DNA from: Albimonas pacifica
GTDB lineage: Bacteria; Pseudomonadota; Alphaproteobacteria; Rhodobacterales; Rhodobacteraceae
Assembly: GCF_900113695.1 (NCBI RefSeq)
Contig: NZ_FOQH01000012.1
Span: 1 to 64,000 of the forward strand
Direction of reading: 5' to 3'
Length of the DNA stretch: 64,000 nt
Shown here piece by piece: positions 40,758 to 52,019 of the stretch. Both the position numbers and the translations under genes were made by a program. The notes under the pieces were generated by a model that had not been told where the DNA came from, ran no database searches, and saw only the letters and a list, made by a program, of their open reading frames with translations. Positions within the stretch are counted from its first letter, which is position 1, and each line of letters begins with the position of its first letter.

Positions 40758-42602
40758 TTGCTGGCAGAGAAGCAGCCGATTTCGGCTTTCGAGCGGTTCT
40801 GCGCGCAGGCCGCGGCCGCGGTGGGGGCCCGGCGATGTCGCCTGCTGGTCGCGGCGCCGGGCGCCGAGGACCCGCCGGCGGCGGAGGGCCGCGCCGGGGA
40901 TCGCGACGGCGAGCGCAATGGCGCCTTCGACGGCGATCGCGACGGGCGCCCGGTCGGGGACCGCCGCGAGGACGAGCGCGCCGAGACCGCGGCGCTCGAC
41001 CGTCTCAACCGCCGTCTCCTGCACGAGGCGGGCGCGGCGACGCCGCAGCGGCCCGCGCCCGGGGATCCTCCCGGGAGCCTCGCGGGGCTGGTGCTGCGCG
41101 ACGCCTCGGGCGCGCCCCTCGCCGCGGCGGCCTTCGCCTTCGACGCCGCCGGGCCGCGGCCGGCGGCGCTCGAGGCCTGCCGGCCGATCCTCGACTTCGC
41201 GCTGTCGGCGCTGCTCGACGCGCTGGCGCGCGCGGCGGACCTGCGCGCGATCGAGGCGCGCTGCAGCCGGCTCAGCCGGCAGGTGGATTCCGACGCGCTG
41301 ACCGGGCTGAGCAACACCCGCGCCTTCCGCGACCTCGCCCGCCGGCGGCTGGCGGAGCCCAGCCGCGACCGGGCGCTGATCCTGCTCGACATCGACCATC
41401 TCAAGCGGGTGAACGACGTCTTCGGGCACGCCTTCGGCGACGCCTACATCCGCACCGTCGCCCGGGCGCTGGAGGCGTCGCTGCCCGACACCGCGCTGAT
41501 CGGGCGGATCGGGGGCGACGAGTTCGCGATGATGGTCGACCTGCCGCGGCCGGGGCACGCCTATCTCGCGGGCCTTCTGGAGCGGTGCCGCGCCTCGGTC
41601 CAGCGCGCCGCCGCGATGCTGGGCAAGCCGGACCTCGGCCGCGTCAGCATCGGCGTCAGCCGCAGCCCCGAGCAGGCCGAGACGCTGTCGAGCCTGTTCG
41701 AGAAGGCCGACGCCGCGCTCTACGCCGCCAAGGATTCGGGGCGCGGCGCCATCGTCCACTTCCGCCCCGGCCCGCATCGCCGCTTCAACCGGCGCGAGCT
41801 CGCCAAGGGCTTTTCCCGCGCGGTGCGGGAGGGGCGCGTGGTCCCGTTCCTGCAGCCGCTCGTCGACCTCGACACCGGCCAGTGCCTGGGTTTCGAGGTG
41901 CTGGCCCGCTGGATCGAGATCGACGGCGCCGTGCTGCTGCCCGGGGAGTTCAGCGGCATCTTCCGCGACCACCGCAACGCCGAGCTGCTGACCCGGGAGA
42001 TGCTGCGCCAGGGGCTCGACGTCTTCGCCGCCTGGCGCGGCCGCCACGGCCCCCGCGCCCGGCGCGCGCGGCTGGCGGTGAACCTCACCACGCTCGACCT
42101 GATGAACCCCGAGTTCGCCTTCGACCTGCAGGCGGAACTGTCGGAGCGCGGGCTCGACTGGTCGACGATCACCCTCGAGGTGACCGAGAACATCATGCTC
42201 GGCGACGTCAACGGCCAGATCCACCGCAACCTGACCGAGCTGCGCGCCCGGGGCGCGAAGCTCGCGATGGACGACTTCGGCACCGGCTACGGCGGGCTCC
42301 AGCACCTCGGCCGCTGGCCGCTGGACGTGCTCAAGGTCGACCGCCAGTTCGTGCAGCGCCTGCACGAGGGCGAACATGCGCGCGCGGTGATCGAGGCGAT
42401 CGCCGGCATCGCCGGGCGCTGCGGCTTCGACGTGGTGGCCGAGGGGATCGAGACCCGCGACCAGCTCGCGGCGCTGCGCGGCCTGGGTTGCCGGATGGGG
42501 CAGGGGGAGTTCTTCGACCGCCCGCTCCCCGCCGCCCAGGCGGTGCTCGCGCCGCTGGACTACGACCTGGGCCAGGTCGAGCGGTCGCGGCTCATCGCCT
42601 GA
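40758..42602 (+). CDS. GGDEF-EAL protein (cyclic di-GMP turnover)
   Basis: A cytosolic protein with a GAF-like or undefined N-region (to ~residue 170), GGDEF domain (signature GGDEF at ~252) and EAL domain (~360-600; FEVLARW with EVL instead of EAL, then VTENIMLGD, DDFGTGYGGLQHL and KVDRQF). Both signature sites are mostly intact, so it may make or degrade c-di-GMP. No membrane segment is seen. The start is uncertain: I use TTG after GAGGGGATCGTT; the frame is open to a TTG at 40551. It converges with the kinase gene. Confidence 0.87.
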   Translation: MLAEKQPISAFERFCAQAAAAVGARRCRLLVAAPGAEDPPAAEGRAGDRDGERNGAFDGDRDGRPVGDRREDERAETAALDRLNRRLLHEAGAATPQRPAPGDPPGSLAGLVLRDASGAPLAAAAFAFDAAGPRPAALEACRPILDFALSALLDALARAADLRAIEARCSRLSRQVDSDALTGLSNTRAFRDLARRRLAEPSRDRALILLDIDHLKRVNDVFGHAFGDAYIRTVARALEASLPDTALIGRIGGDEFAMMVDLPRPGHAYLAGLLERCRASVQRAAAMLGKPDLGRVSIGVSRSPEQAETLSSLFEKADAALYAAKDSGRGAIVHFRPGPHRRFNRRELAKGFSRAVREGRVVPFLQPLVDLDTGQCLGFEVLARWIEIDGAVLLPGEFSGIFRDHRNAELLTREMLRQGLDVFAAWRGRHGPRARRARLAVNLTTLDLMNPEFAFDLQAELSERGLDWSTITLEVTENIMLGDVNGQIHRNLTELRARGAKLAMDDFGTGYGGLQHLGRWPLDVLKVDRQFVQRLHEGEHARAVIEAIAGIAGRCGFDVVAEGIETRDQLAALRGLGCRMGQGEFFDRPLPAAQAVLAPLDYDLGQVERSRLIA

Positions 42603-44892
42603 GGGCGAGGTCGACGGTGTTGACCAGCGCCGTGGCGCTGGGCGGCTTGCGCAGCACCAGGCCGGGCGTGTCGCGCCCGGCGCGGCTGAGCGCGTCGGCG
42701 TAGCCCGAGAGATAGATCACCGGCGTCGGCCCCAGCGCCGCCTGCACTCCGGTGGCGAGCCGGTAGCCGTCCATCTCCCCGGGCAGCATCACGTCGGTCA
42801 GCAGCAGGTCGAAGGCCGCGCCGCTCTCGACGAGGGCCAGCGCCTCCTCGCCGGTGGCGGTGCGCGACACCTCGGCCCCCATCGCCAGCAGCAGCTCGGC
42901 GGAGACGTCGGCGAAGGCGGGATCGTCCTCGACCAGCAGGATCCGCCGGCCGGCGAGGCTGGGCGCCGCGTCCTCGGCCGCCTCGGGCGCGGCCGGGTCC
43001 GCGGCGGCGCGGGGCAGGGTCAGCTCGACCGAGGCGCCGCCCCCCGGGGCCGCGGCCAGCTGCAGCGATCCGCCCGCCTTGCGCGCGAAATTGTCGACCA
43101 TGGCCAGCCCCAGCCCGCTGCCGCCCCGGCCGAGGCGGGTGGTGTAGAAGGGCTCCGCCGCGCGGCCGAGCACCCCGGGGCTCATGCCCGGGCCGTCGTC
43201 GCGCACCGCGATCCGGATCGTCTCGCCGACCGTGGCCAGCACCTCGATCCGGCCGGTGGCCGCGCCGCTCTCCACGATCGCGTTGCGGGCGTTGATCGCG
43301 AGGTTCAGCAGCGCCGCCTGGAAGTCGGAGGGCGAGACGCGCAGCCAGGCCTCGTCCCCGGCGTCCGCCCCGTCCTGCCGCCGCTCGTGCACGCTCAGCG
43401 CCACCGAGGCGGGCAAGGCCGCGCGGGCGATCTCGGCGAAGGCGTCCAGCGCCGGGGCGAGGCGGAAGCGCTCGGCGTCGTCGGGCTGGTCGCGGGTCAG
43501 GCCGAGCAGCCGCCCGGTCAGCCCCGCGCCGCGCGCGCAGGCGCCCTGGATGGCGCGCAGGTGGCGGGCCTGCGCCTCCGGCGCGCCGGTCAGCAGGGCG
43601 GTGTCGGCGCTGAGCCGCGCCACGCCGAAGATGTTCGCCATCTCGTGGGCGATGCCGCCGGCCATCTGCCCGATCGCGTCCAGCCGCTCGGTCCGGGTCA
43701 GGTTCTCGCGCAGGATCCAGCCCTGGGTCTCGTCGAGCACCGAGAGGATCATCATCTCCTCGTCGGCCCCGCGGCGCAGGCTGAAGCGCAGGGCGTGCTC
43801 GGCGCCCCGGCGGTCCTGCCAGCCCACGAAGAGGTCGCCCGCGCTGCGCCCCTCCAGCAGCAGGCGGGCGGGACGCTCGGCCTCGGTCAGCCGGCGGCGG
43901 TCGCCCAGGGCGTGGAAGCGGGTCTTGAACAGCCAGGCCTCGGGCGAAGCCTCGCCTGCGCAGAGCCGCAGGGCCCCGGCGTTGCTCATCTTCAGGCGTC
44001 GGTCGCGGCCGAACAGGAAGACGGCGGCGTCGATCCCGTCGAGCGCGGTGCGCAGGCGCGTCTCCTCGGCGCGCAGCAGCGCCTCCTGGCGGTTGCGCAG
44101 GGCGGCGATGCGCAGCACCGTCACGGTCGAGACCAGCGCCAGCGCCGCGGCGAGCGCGGTGGACCAGAGGCTGGAATGCATCAGCCCGCGCGCGTCGATC
44201 TCGATGGCGAGCTCGGCCAGCAGCAGCGGGCCCAGCACCGCGAGCGGCAGCAGCAGGCGCGCCGCGCGGCTGCCCGCGCCCGGCCCGAAGGCGACCCGGG
44301 CGAGGCGCGAGTCGCGCCGCGCCAGCAGCGCCGCCAGGAACAGCGCCACCAGCGAGGCCGCGGTGTGCGGCGCCATGCCGGTGAAGACGATCGAGGTGTC
44401 GTAGGCGGCCCGGTCGAGCAGCCAGGCCCCCAGCCCGGCGAGCGCCAGCGTCAGCCCCAGCGCCCCGACGGAGGAGACCACGCGCTCGGCCAGCCAGCTG
44501 CGGCCGCCGACGCAGAAGACGGCGAGGCCGGCCAGCAGCAGCCCCAGCGAGGTCGCGAGCGCCATGCGGTCGCCCGCGCCGGGCGGCGCCTGCAGGTAGG
44601 AGATCGCGATCGAGCTCCCGCGCAGGGCCGCGACGACCGCCGCCACGCCCGCCGCCCAGCGCCCGGCCGCGCGCAGCGCCGGCCCGCCGTGGAGCTGGAG
44701 CAGCAGCGCCGCGGCGATCCCGCCCAGCATCGTCGCGGTGGCCGGCACCATCGCCGCCCCCTGCGGGCTGAGGCGCACCAGCGTCTCGACCCCCAGGCCC
44801 CAGCCGAGCGCGAGCACGGCCAGCGTCTCGACCAGCACCAGCGCGGCCAGCGTCCGCGACCAGGTCTCGAGCCGTCGGCGCGTCGCGGGCAT
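42592..44892 (-). CDS. Hybrid sensor histidine kinase
   Basis: A 766-aa membrane kinase. About eight hydrophobic helices fill residues 15-270, then a PAS-like domain (~280-390), a HisKA region with [13 protein letters not shown] (His416), an ATPase domain ([27 protein letters not shown]) and a C-terminal receiver (LLVEDD, Asp700 in LLTDVMLPG, Lys in VLRKPP). The signal is unknown. I start at [11 protein letters not shown]; an in-frame start at 45015 would overlap the regulator gene. It overlaps the GGDEF-EAL stop by 11 nt, tail to tail. Confidence 0.9.
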   Translation of the reverse strand: MPATRRRLETWSRTLAALVLVETLAVLALGWGLGVETLVRLSPQGAAMVPATATMLGGIAAALLLQLHGGPALRAAGRWAAGVAAVVAALRGSSIAISYLQAPPGAGDRMALATSLGLLLAGLAVFCVGGRSWLAERVVSSVGALGLTLALAGLGAWLLDRAAYDTSIVFTGMAPHTAASLVALFLAALLARRDSRLARVAFGPGAGSRAARLLLPLAVLGPLLLAELAIEIDARGLMHSSLWSTALAAALALVSTVTVLRIAALRNRQEALLRAEETRLRTALDGIDAAVFLFGRDRRLKMSNAGALRLCAGEASPEAWLFKTRFHALGDRRRLTEAERPARLLLEGRSAGDLFVGWQDRRGAEHALRFSLRRGADEEMMILSVLDETQGWILRENLTRTERLDAIGQMAGGIAHEMANIFGVARLSADTALLTGAPEAQARHLRAIQGACARGAGLTGRLLGLTRDQPDDAERFRLAPALDAFAEIARAALPASVALSVHERRQDGADAGDEAWLRVSPSDFQAALLNLAINARNAIVESGAATGRIEVLATVGETIRIAVRDDGPGMSPGVLGRAAEPFYTTRLGRGGSGLGLAMVDNFARKAGGSLQLAAAPGGGASVELTLPRAAADPAAPEAAEDAAPSLAGRRILLVEDDPAFADVSAELLLAMGAEVSRTATGEEALALVESGAAFDLLLTDVMLPGEMDGYRLATGVQAALGPTPVIYLSGYADALSRAGRDTPGLVLRKPPSATALVNTVDLALRR

Positions 44893-44974
44893 CAGCCCGC
44901 GTCCCGCCCGGCGCGCCGCGGCCGGCGCGTCGCCGCGCCGGCCGCCGGTCCGCGCGGACGGGGCGGCGCGCGCC

Positions 44975-45367
44975 TCATCCCGTGCGCCCCCGCGCCTCGC
45001 GGCGGGCGCGGGCATGGCGGCGCACGAGCTGGTCGAGATGGGCGAGGGGCGTGGCCTTGTGCACCTTGGCGCGCGCCGCGCGCAGCCCCTCGCGGAACAG
45101 GGGCGAGCCGATCAGCTCCGGGCGCCCGGTGATGATCACCACGGGCAGGTCGGGATCGAGCTTCCCGACCTCGTGGATCAGGGTGATCGCGCCGCCGCCG
45201 GCCATCACCACGTCGAGGAACACGATGTCGTAGCGCGCGGCCTGCAGCCGCTCGAGAAGCTGGTCGCGGTGCGTCACCGCGGTCGGGTCGTGCCCGAGGG
45301 CCTCCATCCCTTCGCAGAATGCGTCCAGATAGGCCACCTCGTCGTCCGCGATCAGCACCCGCGCCAC
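44975..45367 (-). CDS. Single-domain response regulator
   Basis: A 130-aa CheY-like receiver without an output domain. It has the acidic pocket ADDE (residues 7-10), phospho-acceptor Asp52 in FLDVVMAGG, a Thr at IITGRPE and Lys104. I choose GTG at 45367, with GGGGAG 9 nt upstream, because the receiver fold begins there. It lies upstream of the hybrid kinase and is divergent from the CheB-CheR gene by 79 nt. Confidence 0.85.
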   Translation of the reverse strand: MARVLIADDEVAYLDAFCEGMEALGHDPTAVTHRDQLLERLQAARYDIVFLDVVMAGGGAITLIHEVGKLDPDLPVVIITGRPELIGSPLFREGLRAARAKVHKATPLAHLDQLVRRHARARREARGRTG

Positions 45368-45446
45368 GTCGCTGCACTCCCCATGGATGTGGTCGAAAGT
45401 TGTGTTACGCCTTATGAGGTAGCGACGCCGAGGGGAAACGCAACGC

Positions 45447-48023
45447 ATGACACGCCGTCCGGATCCGGCCGCAAACGACGCCGCAGCCCTTCCGCTCGTC
45501 GTCGTCGGCGCCTCCGCGGGAGGGCTCGAGCCGCTCGAGGCCCTGTTCGAGGCCGCGCCCCTCGATGCGGGGTGGTGCTTCGTCGTGGTCCAGCACCTGT
45601 CTCCGGACTACAAGTCGATGATGCACGAGCTGCTCTCGCGCCGCTCGAAGCTGACCATCCGGCATATCGAGGACGGCGCGCGGCTGGCGCCGGACACGAT
45701 CTTCCTCAACCGCCCCAGCACCCTGGCCACGCTGGAGGGGGACGTGTTCCGCACCCGCGCCTTCGCGCCCGGCGACGGGGTCCCGCATCTGCCGATCGAC
45801 GCGCTGCTCAGCTCGCTCGCCGCGCGGGATCCCGCCCGCACCGCGGCGGTGATCCTGTCGGGCTCGGGCAGCGACGGCACCCGCGGGGCCGAGAGCGTTC
45901 ACGCCGCCGGCGGCATGGTGCTGGTGCAGTCGCTGGCCGAGGCGGCCTTCGCCTCGATGCCGCGCTCGGCGCTCGCCTCCGAGGTCGCCGACCGGGTGCT
46001 GCCGGCCCGCGACATCCCCCGGGCGCTGGCCGAGTTCTTCCGCACCGGCGCGCGCAAGCCGCCCGTCGCCGAGGCCGAGGCCGAGGGACCCAAGAGCATC
46101 CTCAAGCTGCTGGAGGAAGCGCACAACCTCGACTTCTCGGACTACAAGCCGCAGAACGTCCGCCGCCGGATCGAGCGTCGCCAGCACCTCGAGAACTACG
46201 CCGACATGGAGGCCTACCGCGCCGCGCTGGAGCGCAGCCCCGCGGCGCTGGAGGAGCTCTACCACGACCTGCTGATCGGGGTGACCGAGTTCTACCGCGA
46301 CGAGGAATCGATCGTCGCCCTGCGCCGCAAGGTCTTCGACGCGCTGGCCGCCGAGCCGGAGGCGAGCACGCCCCTGCGGGTCTGGGTCGCCGCCTGCTCC
46401 AGCGGGGAGGAGGCCTACACGATCGCCATCGAGCTGAGCGAGGCGCTGGCCGCCGCCGGGCGCACCCGCAGCTTCCGGGTGATCGCGACCGACGTGCACC
46501 GCCGCTCGATCGACATCGCCTCGGCGGGGGTCTACTCGGCCGACGCGGTGGCGCGCGTGCCCCCCGAGATCCGCGAGCGTTACTTCGACCGGGTGCAGGA
46601 CCGCTACGTGGTCTCGCCGGCGCTGCGCCAGAAGATCATCTTCTCGGTCCACGACGTGCTCAGCGATCCGCCGTTCATGAACCTCGACCTCGTCTCCTGC
46701 CGCAACCTGCTGATCTATCTGACCGAGCAGGCGCAGGCGCGGCTGGTGTCGATGTTCCTGTTCGGGCTGCGCAAGGACGGCGTGCTGCTGCTGGGGGCCT
46801 CCGAGAGCCTGGGGCGCTACGCCGCCGAGTTCCAGCCCGTCGACACCCGCTGCCGGCTCTACCGCAAGGCCACCAACCGCCGGGTGCTGGACCGGGAGCT
46901 GCTGTCGGGCAAGCTGGGTTCGGCGGCGCGCTCGGACGCGGCGCTGCGCGGGCACGCGGGGCCGCGCCCCACGGTGTTCCGCGCGCCGGTGTCGGAGTTC
47001 CGCGACCGCGACACGCTGATCCGCTGCTACGACGCGCTGCTCAAGCGCTATGCGCCCTCGTCGATCCTGGTCACCGACCAGGGGTCGGTGCTGGCCTGGT
47101 TCGGGGCGGCGGCCGAATACATCGACACGATGAACAACCTCGCCGAATGGACGGTCGAGGAGGTGGTCCACCCCGACCTGCATTTCGTCATCAACGTCGC
47201 CGCCGAGAAGCTGCGCCAGCAGCAGCTCGAGACCTACGAGCGCCGGGTGACGATCGAGTTCGGCGACGGCCGCACGCGGCACTGCGACGTGCGGGTGGAA
47301 CCGCTGCAGGAGGTGCAGGGCGGCCGGCTGATGCTGGTGGGGCTGAAGCCCGCGGCCTCGGGCGATCCGGCGGAGGACGTCGCCGTCGGCGTCGCGCCGC
47401 CGGCGGCGGCCGACGAGGACTCGCTGATCCTCAGCCGCCGGATCGTCGCGCTGGAGCGCGACCTGCGCCTGACCGAGGAGACCCTCCAGCACGTCACCGA
47501 GCGGCTGGAGGCGAGCGGCGAGGAGCTCCAGGCCTCCAACGAGGAGCTGCAGGCGTCGAACGAGGAACTGCAGGCCTCGAACGAGGAGCTGCAAAGCTCG
47601 AACGAGGAGCTGCACGCGGTCAACCAGGAGCTGGTTTCGGTCAGCGCCGACCACGAGCGCCAGATCGTGCAGCTCTCGGATCTGAACGCCAACATCGAGC
47701 AGGTGCTGCGGATGCTGAACGTGGGGGTGATCTACGTCGACTCCCAGCGCCGCGTGCGTCGGTTCAGCGCCCTGATCGTCGAGCGCTTCGCGCTCGAGCC
47801 CCATGACGTGATGCGCTCGGTCGACGTGATCGGCCCGCGCCCGACCTTCTTCGACCTTCCCGCGGCGGTCGCGGAGGTGGTCGGCGGCGGCCCCTCGCGC
47901 CGCTGCGAGGGCGACGACCGGGGCGAGCGCCTCTCGGTGCGCATCCAGGCGACGGAGGACCCCGACGGCGGCGAGGGCGCGCGCGGCGCGGTGCTGATCT
48001 TCGAATGGGCCCGCCCGGCCTGA
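45447..48023 (+). CDS. CheB-CheR-PAS fusion protein
   Basis: An 858-aa fusion. Residues ~15-200 are a CheB methylesterase with Ser23 (GASAGG), His50 (VQHLSP) and Asp143 (GSGSDGTRG), without the receiver. Residues ~215-475 are a CheR methyltransferase ([34 protein letters not shown]). Then come a PAS-like domain (~525-650), a coiled coil with five EELQxSN heptads (~690-730) and a last PAS-like domain. No kinase domain follows. No MCP or CheA gene is nearby. Confidence 0.9.
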   Translation: MTRRPDPAANDAAALPLVVVGASAGGLEPLEALFEAAPLDAGWCFVVVQHLSPDYKSMMHELLSRRSKLTIRHIEDGARLAPDTIFLNRPSTLATLEGDVFRTRAFAPGDGVPHLPIDALLSSLAARDPARTAAVILSGSGSDGTRGAESVHAAGGMVLVQSLAEAAFASMPRSALASEVADRVLPARDIPRALAEFFRTGARKPPVAEAEAEGPKSILKLLEEAHNLDFSDYKPQNVRRRIERRQHLENYADMEAYRAALERSPAALEELYHDLLIGVTEFYRDEESIVALRRKVFDALAAEPEASTPLRVWVAACSSGEEAYTIAIELSEALAAAGRTRSFRVIATDVHRRSIDIASAGVYSADAVARVPPEIRERYFDRVQDRYVVSPALRQKIIFSVHDVLSDPPFMNLDLVSCRNLLIYLTEQAQARLVSMFLFGLRKDGVLLLGASESLGRYAAEFQPVDTRCRLYRKATNRRVLDRELLSGKLGSAARSDAALRGHAGPRPTVFRAPVSEFRDRDTLIRCYDALLKRYAPSSILVTDQGSVLAWFGAAAEYIDTMNNLAEWTVEEVVHPDLHFVINVAAEKLRQQQLETYERRVTIEFGDGRTRHCDVRVEPLQEVQGGRLMLVGLKPAASGDPAEDVAVGVAPPAAADEDSLILSRRIVALERDLRLTEETLQHVTERLEASGEELQASNEELQASNEELQASNEELQSSNEELHAVNQELVSVSADHERQIVQLSDLNANIEQVLRMLNVGVIYVDSQRRVRRFSALIVERFALEPHDVMRSVDVIGPRPTFFDLPAAVAEVVGGGPSRRCEGDDRGERLSVRIQATEDPDGGEGARGAVLIFEWARPA

Positions 48024-48051
48024 TCCCGGGCCGACGGGCGCAGGAAGGGGG

Positions 48052-48089
48052 CCGAAACGGAAACGGGCCTCCCCGTGGGGAGGCCCGTT
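48052..48089 (-). terminator. Terminator of tRNA-Asn
   Basis: A 13-bp stem AACGGGCCTCCCC paired with GGGGAGGCCCGTT (48062-48089) is followed on the minus strand by TCCGTTTC, a fairly T-rich tail. It lies 20 nt past the tRNA on that strand. On the + strand it could also end the CheB-CheR transcript. Confidence 0.65.
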
Positions 48090-48109
48090 CGGCGCACGAG
48101 GCCGGAGAT

Positions 48110-48184
48110 TGGCTCCGGCGGTAGGATTCGAACCTACGACCAGCGGATTAACAGTCCGATGCTCTACCACTGAGCTACGCCGGA
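48110..48184 (-). tRNA. tRNA-Asn (anticodon GTT)
   Basis: Read on the minus strand, a 75-nt cloverleaf starts TCCGGCGTAGCTCAGTGG and ends CGCCGGA-G-CCA. The acceptor stem is TCCGGCG/CGCCGGA, the anticodon loop is CTGTTAA (anticodon GTT), and the T-arm contains GGTTCGAATCC. The CCA is encoded. There is no integrase gene nearby. Confidence 0.97.
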
Positions 48185-48296
48185 TCAGGTCCGGCCTCGC
48201 GGCGCGGCTGCCTATTAGCAACCCGCGCCGGGCGCGTCCAGAGGGGTTTCGCAACATATCGACCCGCGCCGAGGGCGGCGCAGGCGCGCAGGCGGA

Positions 48297-49091
48297 TCAG
48301 CTTCCCGCCGGGCGCCCGCCGTACTCGCGCGTCACCTCGGACACGATCCGCCCGACCGCGTCGCGGAGCTGCTCCAGACGCTCGTCCGAGATCCGGCTGC
48401 GCGGGCCCGAGACCGAGATCGCCGCGGCCGCCGTGCCGTTCTCCGACAGCACGGCGGAGCCCACGCAGCGCAGGCCGTCGGCGTGCTCCTCGTCGTCCAC
48501 CGCCACGCCCTCGGCGCGGATCTTCTCCAGCTCCGCGGCGAGCGCGGAGGGATCGGTGATGGTGCGCGCGGTGGCGCGGGCCATGCCCTGCTCCTCGAGC
48601 ACGCGGCGCGCACGCTCGGGGCGCATCTGGGCGAGGATCGCCTTTCCTGCCGCCGACCAGTGCATCTTGGTGCGCCCGCCCACCCGGGTGAGGGCGCGCA
48701 TGGCATGGCGGCTCTCGACCTGGCCCATGCAGACGATCTCGCCGCCGGACTCGAGGTAGATGTTGGCCGTCTCGCCGGTGCTTTCCATCAGCCGGCGCAT
48801 GTAGGGTTTCGCCAGCACGATCACGTCGCGGGTGCGGGCGAAGGCGGCGCCGACGGTGAAGGCGGAGACGCCCACGTGCCAGCATCCGCTGGCGGTTTCG
48901 AAGCGGACGAATCGCTCGCTTTCGAGCGTGGTGAGGATCCGGTGCGCGGTCGACGCGGCCAGTCCGGACTGGGCGGCGGTTTCGGACAGGGTCAGGCCGT
49001 CCGCGCTCTCGGACAGGGCGCGCATGACCGACACCGCCCGGGTGATCGCCCGGACCTGGCCTGCACGTCCATTGGTGTCCTTCGGAGACAT
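48297..49091 (-). CDS. IclR-family transcriptional regulator
   Basis: A 264-aa regulator with an N-terminal winged helix-turn-helix (LSETAAQSGLAASTAHRILT, residues ~35-55) and an IclR effector domain with MHWSAAGKAILAQ and EEHADGLRCVGSAVL. It is divergent from pcaD, the usual place for regulators of protocatechuate genes (PcaU/PcaR type), so it probably controls pcaDCHG in response to a pathway compound. The 220-nt divergent gap carries no clear perfect inverted repeat. Confidence 0.9.
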   Translation of the reverse strand: MSPKDTNGRAGQVRAITRAVSVMRALSESADGLTLSETAAQSGLAASTAHRILTTLESERFVRFETASGCWHVGVSAFTVGAAFARTRDVIVLAKPYMRRLMESTGETANIYLESGGEIVCMGQVESRHAMRALTRVGGRTKMHWSAAGKAILAQMRPERARRVLEEQGMARATARTITDPSALAAELEKIRAEGVAVDDEEHADGLRCVGSAVLSENGTAAAAISVSGPRSRISDERLEQLRDAVGRIVSEVTREYGGRPAGS

Positions 49092-49311
49092 CAGCAGCTT
49101 CCTTTCTGTTCCGATCTCAATCTAGGTCCCCGCTGCGGAAGGGCTAGAGCCGCCTCGACATGGCCCCTCTTGCATGAAGTCCGCCTTGGAATGGCCGTCT
49201 GAGGGCTCGACAGCGGCGGGATCTGGGCGATAGCTGTTGACCCCTCCGCCGCCCTCCGCGGACGGCGGCGAGAGCGGGCCGGGCCCGCCGAGACGACAGG
49301 GGAGGGAGGCC

Positions 49312-50092
49312 ATGCACGCGTTCCGCGCAGGGGGCGGCGTCATCCATTTTCGCGACGAGGGCGACCGCGGCGGACTGCCGGTGGTGTTCGCCAACTCGTT
49401 GGGATCGGACCTGCGGGTCTGGGACGCGATGGCGGCCGCGCTGCCCGCGAGGCTGCGGCTGATCCGCTACGACAAGCGGGGCCACGGCCTGTCCGACTGC
49501 CCCCCCGGCCCCTACACGATCGAGGCGCTGGCCGACGACCTGGCGGCCCTGCTCGACCACCTCGAGGTGCGCCGCGCGCTGGTCGTGGGCCTGTCGATCG
49601 GCGGGCTGATCGCCCAGTCGCTGGCCGCCCGCCGGCCCGACCTGGTGCGCGCCATGGTGCTGATGGACACGGCCGCCAAGGTCGGCGACGCGACGATGTG
49701 GGAGAGCCGCATCGCCCAGGTGCGCGAGCAGGGGATCGAGTCCCTCGCCGACGGGCTGATGCAGCGCTGGTTCTCCGCCGCCTTCCGCGCCAACCGCTCC
49801 GAGGAGCTGGCGATCTGGCGCAACATGGTCTGCCGCCAGACGGTCGAGGGCTATGCCGCCTGCTGCGCCGCGCTGCGCGACGCGGACCTGCGCGACGCGG
49901 CCCGCAAGCTGTCGCTGCCGGTGCTGGCGATGGTGGGCGACGAGGACGGCGCCACGCCCCCCGCGGTGGTGGAGGCCACCGCCGAGCTGATCGCCGGCGC
50001 CCGCTTCGAGGTCGTCCGGCAGGCCGGCCACATCCCCTGCGTCGAGCATCCGCGCACCTGCGCCGCGATGCTCCTGTCCTTCATCTCGGAGC

Positions 50093-50106
<14 letters not shown>
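49312..50106 (+). CDS. pcaD: 3-oxoadipate enol-lactonase
   Basis: PcaD (264 aa) hydrolyses 3-oxoadipate enol-lactone in the beta-ketoadipate pathway. It is an alpha/beta hydrolase with nucleophile Ser in VVGLSIGGLIAQSLA, acid Asp in VGDEDGATPP and His in QAGHIPCVEHP. I start at MHAFRAGGGVIHF, which follows GGGGAGGGAGGCC; an upstream in-frame extension is dropped. TTGACC at 49228 could be a -35 box. It overlaps pcaC by 14 nt. Confidence 0.93.
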
Positions 50107-51224
<1,118 letters not shown>

Positions 51225-51225
51225 G

Positions 51226-51837
51226 ATGCGCCTGCCCGACCAGCTGAAGGAAACCCCCTCCCAGACCGCCGGCCCCTACGTGCACATCGGCTGCTTTCCG
51301 CGCATGTGCGGGATCGAGGTCTACGAGCACGAGATCGGCGCCGACATGGTCTCCGACGCCACCAGGGGCGAGCGGATCGAGATCCGCGGCACGGTCTACG
51401 ACGGCACCGGCGCGCCGCTGCGCGACGCGCTGATCGAGATCTGGCAGGCCGACGCCGAGGGCCGGCACCCGGGCCGGGGCGACCCGCGGGGGCTGGCGGA
51501 CCCTGCCTTCACCGGCTTCGGCCGCTCGGCCGGCGACCCCGACACCGGCGAATTCGTCTTCCAGACCATCAAGCCCGGCCGCGTCCCCTTCAAGGACGGC
51601 AAGCCGATGGCCCCGCACATCACCTTCTGGATCGCCGCGCGGGGCATCAACATCGGCCTGCACACGCGGATGTATTTTCCCGATGAAGAGGCCGCCAACG
51701 CCGAGGACCCGGTGCTGGGCCGGATCGAGCTGAAGAGCCGGATCCCCACGTTGATCGCCAGACCGGAAGCCCCCGGCGTCTACCGCTTCGACATCCGCCT
51801 GCAGGGCGAGGGCGAGACGGTGTTCTTCGACATCTGA
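51226..51837 (+). CDS. pcaG: Protocatechuate 3,4-dioxygenase alpha subunit
   Basis: PcaG (203 aa) pairs with PcaH to form the (alpha-beta-Fe) dioxygenase. TPSQTAGPYVHIGC at the N-terminus, ALIEIWQADAEG, and HITFWIAARGINIGLHTRMY are conserved. It starts 1 nt after pcaH. This completes pcaDCHG; pcaB, pcaIJ, pcaF and a transporter dedicated to protocatechuate are not identified in the window. Confidence 0.96.
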   Translation: MRLPDQLKETPSQTAGPYVHIGCFPRMCGIEVYEHEIGADMVSDATRGERIEIRGTVYDGTGAPLRDALIEIWQADAEGRHPGRGDPRGLADPAFTGFGRSAGDPDTGEFVFQTIKPGRVPFKDGKPMAPHITFWIAARGINIGLHTRMYFPDEEAANAEDPVLGRIELKSRIPTLIARPEAPGVYRFDIRLQGEGETVFFDI

Positions 51838-51871
51838 CGCCCGGGCGGCGCCCCGCGCTCCCGGGACCGGA

Positions 51872-51889
51872 GGCGCCTTGCGGGCGGGC
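51872..51889 (+). repeat. Solo flanking box of the palindrome family
   Basis: GGCGCCTTGCGGGCGGGC matches the box that starts 96-110 nt left of palindromes A, B and D (GGCGCCCTGCGGGCGGGC, GGCGCTCTGCGGGCGGGC). No palindrome follows here; within 150 nt the dctP gene begins. It could be a relic, or the box could be an independent GC-rich repeat. TATAAA at 51988 may be the -10 of the TRAP operon. Confidence 0.4.
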
Positions 51890-52019
51890 TGCGGTCCGCG
51901 GCCCGGGGCGCGTCCTGCGAGGGCGGCGGGCGCCCTCGCGACTTGCCCGACCCGGCTCCGCATGGAACAAAGGGTCGACCGCACGCCTATAAAAACGCGG
52001 ACCACAGGGAGAGAAGACC

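Noticed and set aside
48110-48184. tRNA-Asn as an integration (att) site
   Set aside because: No integrase, no partial tRNA duplicate and no phage or island genes are near.
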